Shown: positions 8,295 to 16,815 of the stretch, piece by piece | Layout: each line of letters starts with the position of its first letter | Numbering within the stretch: position 1 is the stretch's first letter | Assembly: GCA_002347685.1 (NCBI GenBank) | Contig: DDWS01000026.1 | Span: 1-64,000 of the forward strand | From: Syntrophaceae bacterium UBA2280 | GTDB taxonomy: Bacteria > Desulfobacterota > Syntrophia > Syntrophales > Smithellaceae | Direction of reading: 5' to 3' | DNA: 64,000 nucleotides | The notes under the pieces: generated by a model | The model's database searches: none | The model's input: only the letters and a program-made list of their open reading frames with translations | What the model was told of the DNA's origin: nothing | Made by a program: the position numbers and the translations under genes

Positions 8295-8951
8295 TCAGAG
8301 GATAAAGGCATACGCAACATATCGTCCATCATGGCTGAGACTGATATCCACGGAGGACTGGACGTCTGCATGATACAAAAGCGGCGTTCCTAAGCCCCCT
8401 TCGGCAGGTTGTCGGACAATCTGGAGAGTGTCTTCGGGCAGGTTTAACTTTGCTGCAATCCGGCGGATCACGATCCTCCTGACAAAAGAAGACGCATCCG
8501 AATATGGAGTGCTTTTTTTTGCCGGCAGAGCTTGAACCCCTCGGAATATTTCATCTTGCCTCCGAAAGGTATCGGTCGCCAGGCAGTGTATGTAATTCGG
8601 AGAAAAAAACAGTTGAGCGTGGACGGGGGCCGCATCGGGAACGATCACTTCCGCATCCATACAACCATCGGTCCGGAAACGAACGCCGTTTGGATCATCG
8701 GGAAAATTCAGATATTGAACGGACCAGCGGCGCGGCACGAAATGAACGCCGCCGGCCTGTTTCTGAAGGACTTTGTAAGCCGCTTCCTTGCAGGCCCAGA
8801 AGGACCACAAGGCGACGTCGGAATCCAAAGAGCGTTTGACAAACGCAATTTCATGATCGGTAAGGATTTTCTCCAGGAAGCGCGAATCCAGACTCCTTTT
8901 CACGTTGTCCGGAAATTTTAAATCCACGAGATCGTTTCCGACGTGTGTCAA
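8295..8951 (-). CDS. 4'-Phosphopantetheinyl transferase superfamily protein
   Basis: A 218-residue PPTase. The Mg-binding Asp lies in GNDLVDL (Asp7) and the second motif WACKEAAYK is at 52-60 with Glu56 and Lys60. It converts apo-ACP to holo-ACP by moving 4'-phosphopantetheine from CoA to a serine. The start is TTG at 8951 with GGAGGAG 7 bases upstream, inside the 3' end of the acyltransferase gene, so the two frames overlap by 101 bases. A PPTase within the cluster points to a dedicated carrier protein, most simply the ACP at 9691-9939. Confidence 0.87.
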   Translation of the reverse strand: MTHVGNDLVDLKFPDNVKRSLDSRFLEKILTDHEIAFVKRSLDSDVALWSFWACKEAAYKVLQKQAGGVHFVPRRWSVQYLNFPDDPNGVRFRTDGCMDAEVIVPDAAPVHAQLFFSPNYIHCLATDTFRRQDEIFRGVQALPAKKSTPYSDASSFVRRIVIRRIAAKLNLPEDTLQIVRQPAEGGLGTPLLYHADVQSSVDISLSHDGRYVAYAFIL

Positions 8952-9675
8952 AATACTTCTCCTCCATCTGCGCCAGCCGATTGATAATTTGCGCCGCGTA
9001 TTCCCGCTGCACGCGCAGTCCGGTACCTTCCAGGGGCGTCGGTGTAAACACCTCCATTTGCGCGTAGAATTTGTCCCCCCAGGCGGGAATCACCCCGTAT
9101 CTGCGCTGCTGATCGCCACGCAGATAAATGCACATGATCCTGCAGTTTTCCACATCTTTCACAAATCGTCCGACACCGTAAGAGAAATTTTCTTGATCCA
9201 CACGGCCGGTGCGGGATCTCCCCCCTTCGGGAAAAATCATCACCGTGTGACCGCTTCGCAAAAGATAAATGCACTTATCGAGCGCCTTCTTCATCTTTTC
9301 GCGCGAGCCGCCCCGGTCGACGGGAATGCACTTGGACAGATAGCACAGCACTGCCAGAAAGATGTTGCTTTGAAAATTGCTCCGCTCCGGCAAGTTCCAG
9401 GGCAGCTTTCTGAATTGCGTCAAATGCCCGCCGAGACTGAACGCTGCATAGATCAGAAGGAAAGAGTCTATCATAGTCAGATGATTGGCGCAGATAATCC
9501 AGGGCCCTTTGTGCGCCGAGAATTCCTCGGCGCACTGACGGCGGACCTCCCGCAAATCCCGAACTCGGTAATTCAGCAGACGCGCGATCGAAAAGTAAAA
9601 AGGCGCAACGAAAGAAACGGCGAGCCGACCTGAAAACTCCTGCAACCGCAGGGAAAATAAAGATCGCTTATCCAT
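8851..9675 (-). CDS. PlsC-like 1-acylglycerol-3-phosphate acyltransferase family protein
   Basis: A 274-residue acyltransferase with the catalytic NHLTMID (His65, Asp70) and the substrate motif PEGGRSRTG (about 149-157). A hydrophobic N-terminal stretch probably binds the membrane face. The family moves an acyl group from ACP or CoA to a hydroxyl, usually lysophosphatidate. Here it is embedded between ACP and PPTase genes, so it probably unloads the product of the cluster onto a lipid or similar acceptor. The basic last 30 or so residues overlap the next gene and may be an extension caused by loss of an earlier stop. Confidence 0.85.
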   Translation of the reverse strand: MDKRSLFSLRLQEFSGRLAVSFVAPFYFSIARLLNYRVRDLREVRRQCAEEFSAHKGPWIICANHLTMIDSFLLIYAAFSLGGHLTQFRKLPWNLPERSNFQSNIFLAVLCYLSKCIPVDRGGSREKMKKALDKCIYLLRSGHTVMIFPEGGRSRTGRVDQENFSYGVGRFVKDVENCRIMCIYLRGDQQRRYGVIPAWGDKFYAQMEVFTPTPLEGTGLRVQREYAAQIINRLAQMEEKYFDTRRKRSRGFKISGQREKESGFALPGENPYRS

Positions 9676-9690
9676 ACATCACCACCGCAC

Positions 9691-9939
9691 CTATCCGAGT
9701 TTCTGTTTGACGATTCTTACGGCATCGCCGATGGTGCGGATTTTATCTGCCTCGTCATCATCCACACTGATGCCGAAAACATCTTCACACTTGATAATCA
9801 CATCTACCAGGCGCGCGGAATTGACTTTCAAGTCATTCAATATGTGTGTCTCGAGTGTCGCCTTTTCCAAAAGCGTCACATCCTTGGTATAGGTTTTTAA
9901 TATGGTTACCATCTCTTCAAATATTTTCTTGTCATCCAT
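9691..9939 (-). CDS. Acyl carrier protein
   Basis: An 82-residue acidic four-helix ACP. The phosphopantetheine serine is Ser41 in VNSARLVD, which replaces the usual DSL by NSA, a non-canonical site. The length and the acidic recognition helix after the serine are normal. AAGGAG lies 10 bases before ATG. It sits 14 bases after the KAS gene and 15 before the acyltransferase gene, inside one operon that also has its own PPTase. This argues for a specialised carrier rather than the housekeeping AcpP. Confidence 0.87.
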   Translation of the reverse strand: MDDKKIFEEMVTILKTYTKDVTLLEKATLETHILNDLKVNSARLVDVIIKCEDVFGISVDDDEADKIRTIGDAVRIVKQKLG

Positions 9940-9953
9940 TATCCATCACTCCT

Positions 9954-11240
9954 TTAGTTATTATTTTCTTCCCATTTCTTAAAGATAATACAGCTGTTGA
10001 CATCCCCGAAGCCGAAACCGGCCTTAGCCAGATATTTCAATTGGGGAAATTCCATACAGGTTTGCGGGATTTTCGACGCGTATTGAGCGATGTCCGGATG
10101 CACATCCTCGGAATTGACGGACGGGTGCAGAAACCCTTTATAGATCTGCAAGACACCCGCGATACTCTCAATGGCGCCCGCCGCCCCCAGACAATGACCC
10201 ACCAGAGACTTGGTCGAATTGATATAGGGAAAATTCTCCGGTGTGCGCTCCAGTGCCGCCGCCCAGTTTCTGACTTCGTGCGGATCGGCATACGTCGCCG
10301 TCAAATGCCCGTTGATGGCGTCCACATCGGCAGACCCGATCCCCGCGTCCGCCACGGCGCCGCGAATGCATTTCTGCACGCCGACGGGATTCGGTGCGGT
10401 CATCGAACCGCCCATCCTCTGGCCGCCGCAGTTGATATAGCCGCCGATAATTTCGGCGTAAATTCTCGCCCCGCGAGCCAGGGCCGTCTCCAGCTCTTCT
10501 AATACCAGCATCGCGCCGCCGGACCCGGGAACAAACCCGCAGGCCGCAGCCGAAAGCGGGCGGGAGCCTGCCTGCGGGTTGTCGTTGAATTTACGGGCGA
10601 TCACACGCATCGCATCAAAACCGCCCCAGATGTAGGGAGACGCACCCTCGGAACCGCCTGCAACCATGCGCTTGGCCAAACCCATGCGGATACGCCAAAG
10701 CGCGTCGATAATCGCTTCGTTGCCGGTGCTGCACGCCGAAGAATTCGTGGTTACCTGGTTGCCGGCGCCGATCAGACCGGCGATGCGGGCGCTCGTGCCG
10801 CTCATCATCACCTGTTCGACAACGCGGCTGCCCAAACGCCTCACGCGGCCTTCATTGATCATCGGGACAACACTCTGCGCGATGGTATCGATCCCGCCAA
10901 TGCCGGAACCAGCGATGACGCCCGTATCCCAATCCACCGTCTCGTCACCGCTTTCGGGAATATCGAAACCCGCGTCGCGCCAGGCGTCCACGGCCGAAAC
11001 CGACGCGTACCCGATGTTGTCATTGATCGACAACAGCTTTTCATGATCGAAGTACGTCTTACGGATTTCATCGAAATCCTGAGGAACACCGGCAATCTGA
11101 CAGCCGAACTTCAACTCTTCGAGTTGCGGAATGAAGCGGATGCCGGATTTCCCTTCGCGCAGCGCCTTTTCAAAATCTTCCAGACCGTGCGCGTTCGGCG
11201 CGGCAACCCCCATGCCTGTAATCACGACTCTTCTTTTCAT
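9954..11240 (-). CDS. Beta-ketoacyl-ACP synthase, FabF/KAS II family
   Basis: A 428-residue thiolase-fold condensing enzyme of full length. The catalytic triad is complete: Cys170 (NSSACSTG), His312 (NGHLTAT) and His349 (VGHCLGAAG). The first-His motif NGHLT differs from the common NAHGT. It should extend acyl-ACP by decarboxylative Claisen condensation with malonyl-ACP. The ATG overlaps the stop of the dehydratase gene by four bases. The divergent motif and the cluster context suggest a secondary, product-specific synthase rather than the housekeeping FabF. Confidence 0.9.
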   Translation of the reverse strand: MKRRVVITGMGVAAPNAHGLEDFEKALREGKSGIRFIPQLEELKFGCQIAGVPQDFDEIRKTYFDHEKLLSINDNIGYASVSAVDAWRDAGFDIPESGDETVDWDTGVIAGSGIGGIDTIAQSVVPMINEGRVRRLGSRVVEQVMMSGTSARIAGLIGAGNQVTTNSSACSTGNEAIIDALWRIRMGLAKRMVAGGSEGASPYIWGGFDAMRVIARKFNDNPQAGSRPLSAAACGFVPGSGGAMLVLEELETALARGARIYAEIIGGYINCGGQRMGGSMTAPNPVGVQKCIRGAVADAGIGSADVDAINGHLTATYADPHEVRNWAAALERTPENFPYINSTKSLVGHCLGAAGAIESIAGVLQIYKGFLHPSVNSEDVHPDIAQYASKIPQTCMEFPQLKYLAKAGFGFGDVNSCIIFKKWEENNN

Positions 11241-11707
11241 GCTTCCACTCCCATTCCGGCTAATCTACCGGTACACACCACTTCCCCGGTTTCCCTCTCC
11301 ATGCTGGTTTCAACCTTCAATACGCCTTTGCGCATATAGATTTTTTTCCCCCGGACAATCACTCTTTCGCCGGGCAACACCATCCCCGTAAACTCAATAT
11401 CCTCCGCTAAAGAAAACAGGCTCAAGGGACCTGTCATCTGACTGGGACGCACATTTCTCTGACAGGACAACAGGTACATGCCGTAGGCCACCACACCGAT
11501 CTGCGCCATGGATTCCAGCAGGATTACGCCCGGCGTGATCGCGCGGCCGGGAAAATGCCCCGGATAGAAAAATTCATCTTCACGGAAACGGTATGCCCCG
11601 ACGATTTCCTCCTCGTTGAGCGTCAGAATCTCATCGATAAAGCGAAACGGCTTTTGCTGCGGCACCAGTGCCAGCACTTCCTCAATAATGCCGTCGTCAG
11701 CCTCCAT
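11237..11707 (-). CDS. FabZ-like 3-hydroxyacyl-ACP dehydratase (hotdog fold)
   Basis: A hotdog-fold protein of about 156 residues from the chosen start. The catalytic region is GHFPGRAITPGVILLES, with the His and Glu counted as 57 and 71 from an upstream in-frame ATG at 11725. The start at 11707 is preferred because GGAGGG lies four bases before it. From there the gene overlaps the reductase gene by 11 bases and the KAS gene by 4. The reaction is dehydration of 3-hydroxyacyl-ACP to trans-2-enoyl-ACP. It supplies the dehydratase step of the local fatty-acid-like cycle. Confidence 0.88.
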   Translation of the reverse strand: MEADDGIIEEVLALVPQQKPFRFIDEILTLNEEEIVGAYRFREDEFFYPGHFPGRAITPGVILLESMAQIGVVAYGMYLLSCQRNVRPSQMTGPLSLFSLAEDIEFTGMVLPGERVIVRGKKIYMRKGVLKVETSMERETGEVVCTGRLAGMGVEA

Positions 11708-12422
11708 AGAGCCCTCCGTTGACATGAATCACGGAACCCTGAATGTAGCTGCCTTTGGTCGCCAGAAAGGCGACGACCTCGGCAATTTCTTCCGGCCGGC
11801 CGATGCGTCCCAGCGGAATATTCGCCATAATCCGGTCTTTGACCTCTGCGGGAAGCTCTCCGGTCATCTCCGTGTCGACAAAACCGGGGGCAACGGAATT
11901 CACCAGAATATTGCGTCCGACCATCTCCTGCGAAAGCGATTTGGTGAATCCATCGAGCGCCGCTTTTTCCATCGCATAGGCGATCTGTCCGGGATTGCCC
12001 GTGTGTCCCACCACGCTGGAGATATTAATGATACGGCCGGCCCCGCTGCGCATCATGAACTGCCGCAGAATTCTTTTGGTCAGATACCAGATGCCGCGAG
12101 AAAGCGCCCGCTGCTCGTCGTACTGCTCCACCTTCATGGAGATGATATCGGCATTGATGGCAAGTCCGGCATTGTTGACCAGGACATCCACGCGGCCCGC
12201 CGCGTCTTTGAGATTTGCGACCATCGCGTCAATCTGATCGATCCGGGACAGATCCGCCTGAACCAGGAAACTGTCATTTATTTCGTCTCGCAGGGCCTGA
12301 GCCGCTTGCGAACTTCTCCGATAATGAAGACCGACACGAAAGCCTTCCGCGGCCAGCGCGCGGCAGCAGGCGGCGCCGATGCCCGTGGCACCCCCCGTCA
12401 CTAATGCGATAGGTTTATCCAT
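11697..12422 (-). CDS. FabG-like 3-oxoacyl-ACP reductase with altered Asn position
   Basis: A 241-residue SDR. TGGATGIG is at 9-16, NNAG at 83-86, and the catalytic Ser136, Tyr149 and Lys153 are present. The NLxG segment that normally carries the fourth catalytic residue aligns with LSRG (107-110), so the tetrad Asn appears to be Leu. The 3-keto group of acyl-ACP is the expected substrate and NADPH the likely donor. It overlaps the dehydratase gene downstream and begins about 70 bases after the acyl-CoA dehydrogenase gene. The missing Asn could reduce or redirect activity. Confidence 0.87.
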   Translation of the reverse strand: MDKPIALVTGGATGIGAACCRALAAEGFRVGLHYRRSSQAAQALRDEINDSFLVQADLSRIDQIDAMVANLKDAAGRVDVLVNNAGLAINADIISMKVEQYDEQRALSRGIWYLTKRILRQFMMRSGAGRIINISSVVGHTGNPGQIAYAMEKAALDGFTKSLSQEMVGRNILVNSVAPGFVDTEMTGELPAEVKDRIMANIPLGRIGRPEEIAEVVAFLATKGSYIQGSVIHVNGGLYGG

Positions 12423-12491
12423 TTCGTTTCATGCTCTACTTTCAAATGCTCTGAGGGTCAAAACACCTTATGCTGTGCAGATACAGCAAGC

Positions 12492-13691
12492 CTAAACGAT
12501 CTCCCGACCAATGATCATGTTCTGCACTTCGCGGACACCTTCGTAGATGTCAATGATATGCGCATCGCGGGCCAGCTTCGATATTTCGTATTCCGTGGTA
12601 AACCCGTAACCGCCATGCAGGTGCAGGCCTTCGGTGGAGCAAAACAGGGCGGCTTCCGCGCAGGTGTTTTTCGCCAGCGACGCGTAGATGCCGGCGTCGT
12701 CGGCATTTTCCTGAATCTTGCAGCAGGCTTTCACCAGGGACAGATCCGCCAGTTCCACTTTTTTCCACATCGTGATCAGCATTTCGCGCGCCACCGGCAG
12801 ATCGCAGATCCGCTGGCCGAACTGCTTGCGTTCGCGGGTATAATTCAGGGTCAGGTCAAGCGCCCGTTTCGCCAGGCCCAGGCCAATGGCTGCCACCATC
12901 GGACGCGCGTAGTCGAGCACGTCTACGATATACTTAAAACCGAAACGCCGGTCCCCGATGATCTGATCGGGCATGATTCGAACATCTTCAAAAGTGACAC
13001 TGGCCGTATTGGACAGCCGTTGTCCTAATTTATCCTCCGGTTTGCCGATAATAATCTTTCCGCCGGAGGGAAGATTGATTTCCCGTGTGGAACTCCCGAT
13101 GTCTGGAATATCGTCAGCGGTGATATGATCCACAGGAATGATGACGCATGCCATAAAATTACTGGTCGGTTTGCCCACTTTGCACAAAACGGTAAATTGT
13201 GACGCATAGGACGCGTTGGTAATGAAACACTTGGACCCGTTCATGGTATAGGAGTCATCCGCATTCTTGCTGATGAAGGTGGTCATCATGGAATTGTCCG
13301 AACCGGCACCCGGCTCTGTCAGGCAAAAAGAGGCCAAAAGCGGCTTTTCGACAAAGGGGCGTAAAAATCTTTCCTTTTGTGCTTCGGTTCCATGCTGGCT
13401 GATCACAACATTTGCCAGGTCGTTGCACATGGCAGACGTGGAAATGCCCGTGTCGCCGTAGGAGAGCTCCTTGATAATTAGAGCCGAGGAAAACACATCC
13501 ACTTCAAAACCCTTGATGGATTCCGGAATGCATAAGTTAAGAATCCCCATCCCCCAGGCTTTACCGATAATATCCCAGGGGAATACGTGGGATTTTTCGA
13601 TTTCCAATATGTGGGGCGTAATGGCGTTTTTAACCAGTTTTCGCACGGTCTCCAGATACAAGAGTTGATTTTCACTGAAACTTAAATCCAT
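12492..13691 (-). CDS. Acyl-CoA dehydrogenase family flavoprotein within the FAS-like cluster
   Basis: A 399-residue acyl-CoA dehydrogenase fold: helical N-domain, a central beta domain with LTEPGAGSD, and a C-terminal helical domain. The catalytic Glu of the short-chain group is in IYEGVREVQ near the C-terminus. The start at 13691 has AAAGG about 7 bases upstream; the frame is open to 13796 but without family homology. It lies between FabD and FabG genes in a cluster that has KR and DH steps but no recognisable enoyl-ACP reductase. It may reduce enoyl intermediates, introduce a double bond, or act in oxidation; sequence alone cannot decide. Confidence 0.88.
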   Translation of the reverse strand: MDLSFSENQLLYLETVRKLVKNAITPHILEIEKSHVFPWDIIGKAWGMGILNLCIPESIKGFEVDVFSSALIIKELSYGDTGISTSAMCNDLANVVISQHGTEAQKERFLRPFVEKPLLASFCLTEPGAGSDNSMMTTFISKNADDSYTMNGSKCFITNASYASQFTVLCKVGKPTSNFMACVIIPVDHITADDIPDIGSSTREINLPSGGKIIIGKPEDKLGQRLSNTASVTFEDVRIMPDQIIGDRRFGFKYIVDVLDYARPMVAAIGLGLAKRALDLTLNYTRERKQFGQRICDLPVAREMLITMWKKVELADLSLVKACCKIQENADDAGIYASLAKNTCAEAALFCSTEGLHLHGGYGFTTEYEISKLARDAHIIDIYEGVREVQNMIIGREIV

Positions 13692-13741
13692 ATTCTGCCT
13701 TTCGTTTTCCTGTCGATTGAAAAATGTTATTGGATGATGAT

Positions 13742-14689
13742 TTATTCTCTGACAAAGATTTTCACCGCCGCCGAAAGTCCCGTGACGGATTCGCACGCAA
13801 CCCCGATGGTCTTGAAAAAGTCGCGAAGCGGCCGCCCCGGACCGATTTCATAAATTCGGTCGGCACGATCGGCCAGCGCCTGCATGTTGTCGCGCCATAA
13901 AACCGGGTTGGAAAGTTGACGAACCAGATTGCCGATGACGGCGTCTTGCGAATCCGCGTGAAAGGATCCCCGGTAATTGGAAGTCACTTTGGGAGCGTTT
14001 TGGATGTTGAAAGATTTACTGTATTTTTTCAAGGTCTCTTCGAATGGCTCTTCAATCTTTTTCATAAACCGGCTGTGAAAAGGCGCACTGACATTGAGCT
14101 GCACAAATCGGAAAGATTTTTCGGACGGGAAAAATTGTTTGACCCGGCTTTCGGCTTCGGGCAGGGCGGATGCATCCCCGCTGATCACAACTTGATTTGC
14201 GGAATTGATGTTGGCGATATCAATCGGCAGATCAGCAAAAATCTTTTTCAGACCCTCTATGTCGATGCCTTCGGAAATGACGGCGGCCATGGAACCTACA
14301 CCCACCGGTACGGCTGTCTGCATCAGCTTTCCACGTTCGCGGACGATTTGGACCGTATCGGCAAACGGTATCACCTCTGCGGCGACCAGCGCGGTAAATT
14401 CACCGAGCGAATGACCGCCGAAACAACCGGCAGCAAACCCGTAACGTTCGGCCAGTCCGCGCAGCATGGCAATCTCGGTGGTGACAATGCAAGGCTGCGT
14501 GTATTCGGTCAGATTCAATCTAGAGTCTTCGTCGAAACAGATCGCAGCGATATCCAGCCCCAATGCGTCGGCCGCCTCTTCGTACGTTTGACGGCAAACA
14601 GGAATCTCATCATAAAAATCTTTTCCCATACCGGATCTTTGAGATCCCTGACCCGGAAAAACGGCAACGATGCCTTTCGATATACTCAT
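13742..14689 (-). CDS. fabD: Malonyl-CoA:ACP transacylase (FabD family)
   Basis: A 315-residue acyltransferase. GQGSQ lies near the N-terminus, the nucleophile Ser94 is in GHSLGE, the RERG arginine that binds the malonyl carboxylate is near 117, and His205 is in APFHSRF. It loads malonyl units onto ACP. The start at 14689 follows CAGGGAG by about 7 bases; the open frame extends upstream but without homology. As the first gene of the minus-strand cluster it supplies extender units to the local KAS. It may be the only fabD of the genome or a dedicated copy. Confidence 0.92.
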   Translation of the reverse strand: MSISKGIVAVFPGQGSQRSGMGKDFYDEIPVCRQTYEEAADALGLDIAAICFDEDSRLNLTEYTQPCIVTTEIAMLRGLAERYGFAAGCFGGHSLGEFTALVAAEVIPFADTVQIVRERGKLMQTAVPVGVGSMAAVISEGIDIEGLKKIFADLPIDIANINSANQVVISGDASALPEAESRVKQFFPSEKSFRFVQLNVSAPFHSRFMKKIEEPFEETLKKYSKSFNIQNAPKVTSNYRGSFHADSQDAVIGNLVRQLSNPVLWRDNMQALADRADRIYEIGPGRPLRDFFKTIGVACESVTGLSAAVKIFVRE

Positions 14690-15018
14690 ATAATACTCCC
14701 TGAATGATTCAGATCCATGAACTTGCGGCACAAGATCAGTGCATCCCCGCATAAGGAGCACAATCCATGCCATACCCTTTCCGCAGGCTCAGCAGACTTA
14801 ACTGCCTGAAAAAACTGTTTTTTCTTAATTCCCAGACAACGATCCATGGTTATTCTTGTTTTTTTACGTGTAATGCCTTTTGCACTGCGAAGGAAAATTC
14901 GCACGAAAAGTCTTCTTTTGCCCGGTGCCGGACAATGTTGACAAAACGCCCATCCAGGATTAAGTGAAACTTTTAAACTGAAGGGAAAACGAAGTCAAGC
15001 CGGAATCGAGGAGCGTTT
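14690..15018. other. Divergent intergenic region between fabD and the DNA glycosylase gene
   Basis: No gene is visible. It must hold the promoter of the leftward FAS-like cluster. On the plus strand TTGACA at 14938-14943 with a weak TAAGTG 17 bases later could serve the glycosylase gene. No repeat or riboswitch was recognised. Confidence 0.35.
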
Positions 15019-15627
15019 TTGCCGATTATGATGACCCGTTCACCTGTTTTGGGCAGACCTTTTTATCATCGCGACACCCTGAGTGTTGCCCGCGACCTTC
15101 TGGGAAAAAAACTGATCCGTTTCATCGACGGCGCAATGCTCACCGGCATCATTGTGGAAACGGAGGCCTATTGCGGAAAACACGACAGCGCCTGTCACGC
15201 GCATCGCGGAATGACGAAGCGCAATGCCGTCATGTTCGGCGAACCCGGGCATGCCTATGTCTACTTCACCTACGGCATGCATTATCTGCTGAACCTGGTC
15301 ACGGAATCAAAAGGAGATCCCTGCGCCGTTCTGATCCGGGCCATTGAACCTCTTTCCGGTCTGGAAGCGATGGAAACCCGGCGCAGGAAGCGGGGTCAAG
15401 ATCTCACCAACGGGCCGGCCAAGCTCTGCCAGGCCATGGGAATCGATCTGTCCTTCAACGGCTGGGATTTGACGGCCGGAAGCCAATTATGGCTGGAAGA
15501 GGCACCCGGTCTGAAACCGGCGCCTGTCAAGGCCACGCCCAGAATCGGCATCCATTACGCAAACCCCGAAGACCGCGACGCCCCGTGGCGCTTCTTCATC
15601 GACCGGCGCGGGGAAAACGGGCGATGA
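15019..15627 (+). CDS. 3-Methyladenine DNA glycosylase (AAG/MPG family)
   Basis: A 202-residue glycosylase of the mammalian-type MPG family. It shows LLGKKL, the catalytic Glu region in IIVETEAY, and YVYFTYGMHY. It excises alkylated purines and hypoxanthine for base-excision repair. The TTG at 15019 has GAGGAG five bases upstream; ATG codons at 15028 and 15031 are alternatives lacking this spacing. The gene is divergent from the FAS-like cluster and convergent with the permease gene. Confidence 0.9.
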   Translation: MPIMMTRSPVLGRPFYHRDTLSVARDLLGKKLIRFIDGAMLTGIIVETEAYCGKHDSACHAHRGMTKRNAVMFGEPGHAYVYFTYGMHYLLNLVTESKGDPCAVLIRAIEPLSGLEAMETRRRKRGQDLTNGPAKLCQAMGIDLSFNGWDLTAGSQLWLEEAPGLKPAPVKATPRIGIHYANPEDRDAPWRFFIDRRGENGR

Positions 15628-15694
15628 TCCGGCACGTTTCAATGATGATTTCAAGAAAACGCGAAAAAGTTCCGCGACCTGTTTGGGGACAGAA

Positions 15695-16768
15695 TCATTT
15701 TTTTTCTTCTTCCCCGGCCTCTTCCCTTTGGTACAACTCCAAGTACAATTTCCAGCTGGCCAGAAACAGCGAAGCGATCACAGGCCCTAAAACAAACCCG
15801 CTGAGTCCGAACACAGCAATGCCTCCCAGCGTAGACAGGAAGATGAGCAGCGCGTGCATCTGGATGTCTTTCCCCATCAAAACCGGCCTCAAAAGGTTGT
15901 CCACGCTGCTGATGACCACGGAGCCGAATACCAGAATGGTGATGCCCTGCCAGATATGTCCCTGGATCAGCATGATGATCCCCGCAGGCGCCCAGATCAA
16001 GGAACAGCCGATCGCCGGAACAATTGAAAGCCCCAGCATCAAAACCCCCCAGACCAAAGCCCGCTCAATGCCGGTGACATAGAAAATCATCCCGCCCAGA
16101 AAACCCTGGATGCCGCCGATCACAAACGTAAACTTCAGCGCCGCCTTGGAGGTATTGAGAAACTGCGTAACGAACATATCCATATGGCGCCGGCCCATCG
16201 GCATATAATGCGTCACGGTGGCAGTCAGAGACGCGCCGTCGCGCAAAAAGTAAAACAGGCAATACAGCATGACGGCGAACTGAATAAAAAACATAATGGT
16301 ATTTTGCGTCAATGCCGTCAGATTTTTAAGCAAAAAATCTGATGCCGCTTTCAAGACCTCAACGGATTTGCCGGCCACGAATGTCTCGTCGATTTTCAGG
16401 CTGGACAGAAACGGGTGTTGACTCACAGATGCCAGAGTTGCTTCGATGGTCTCCATCCAATCCCCGGTCGAATTGTGAACCGACGCATAAATATCAATGA
16501 TTTCAGCTACCAGCAGGCTGATGAGCAAACCGACCGGCAAAATCAGACAAATCATCACGGCCATCAGGGTTATTGCGGCGCAGAGACTGGGGCTTTTAAT
16601 TCCTTTGTTGAGCAGGTTGTTGAGGGGCATAAATATCCCTCCGATCAACACAGCCCATAGAATCGCGAAGAAAAAAGGTTTGAGCAGGTAGCCGAAAAAA
16701 ATGGTAATCAGCGCCAGAATGACGAAGAAAATGACCTTCTGGGAACCGGCAAACACGTTTTCACTCAT
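15695..16768 (-). CDS. AI-2E family transporter (UPF0118 permease)
   Basis: A 357-residue polytopic membrane protein with about seven to eight hydrophobic segments: two near the N-terminus, one at about 65-90, and a cluster between about 200 and 340. The region around VTGIERALVWGVLM and the glycine-rich C-terminal helices match the AI-2E transporter superfamily (TqsA, YdiK and PerM relatives). Substrates in this family vary, including autoinducer-2 and ions, so the cargo is unknown. No neighbour explains it; the PHP phosphoesterase gene lies upstream on the same strand about 50 bases away. Confidence 0.85.
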   Translation of the reverse strand: MSENVFAGSQKVIFFVILALITIFFGYLLKPFFFAILWAVLIGGIFMPLNNLLNKGIKSPSLCAAITLMAVMICLILPVGLLISLLVAEIIDIYASVHNSTGDWMETIEATLASVSQHPFLSSLKIDETFVAGKSVEVLKAASDFLLKNLTALTQNTIMFFIQFAVMLYCLFYFLRDGASLTATVTHYMPMGRRHMDMFVTQFLNTSKAALKFTFVIGGIQGFLGGMIFYVTGIERALVWGVLMLGLSIVPAIGCSLIWAPAGIIMLIQGHIWQGITILVFGSVVISSVDNLLRPVLMGKDIQMHALLIFLSTLGGIAVFGLSGFVLGPVIASLFLASWKLYLELYQREEAGEEEKK

Positions 16769-16815
16769 ACAAAGAATCCACCCTTTCCGGGAAAAAACCT
16801 CCCGGAGCTATCCGT

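Noticed and set aside
7424..14689. Classical aryl polyene or flexirubin cluster
   Set aside because: No ammonia-lyase, AMP-ligase, MMPL exporter or glycosyl/acyl tailoring genes; only the FAS-like core is shared.
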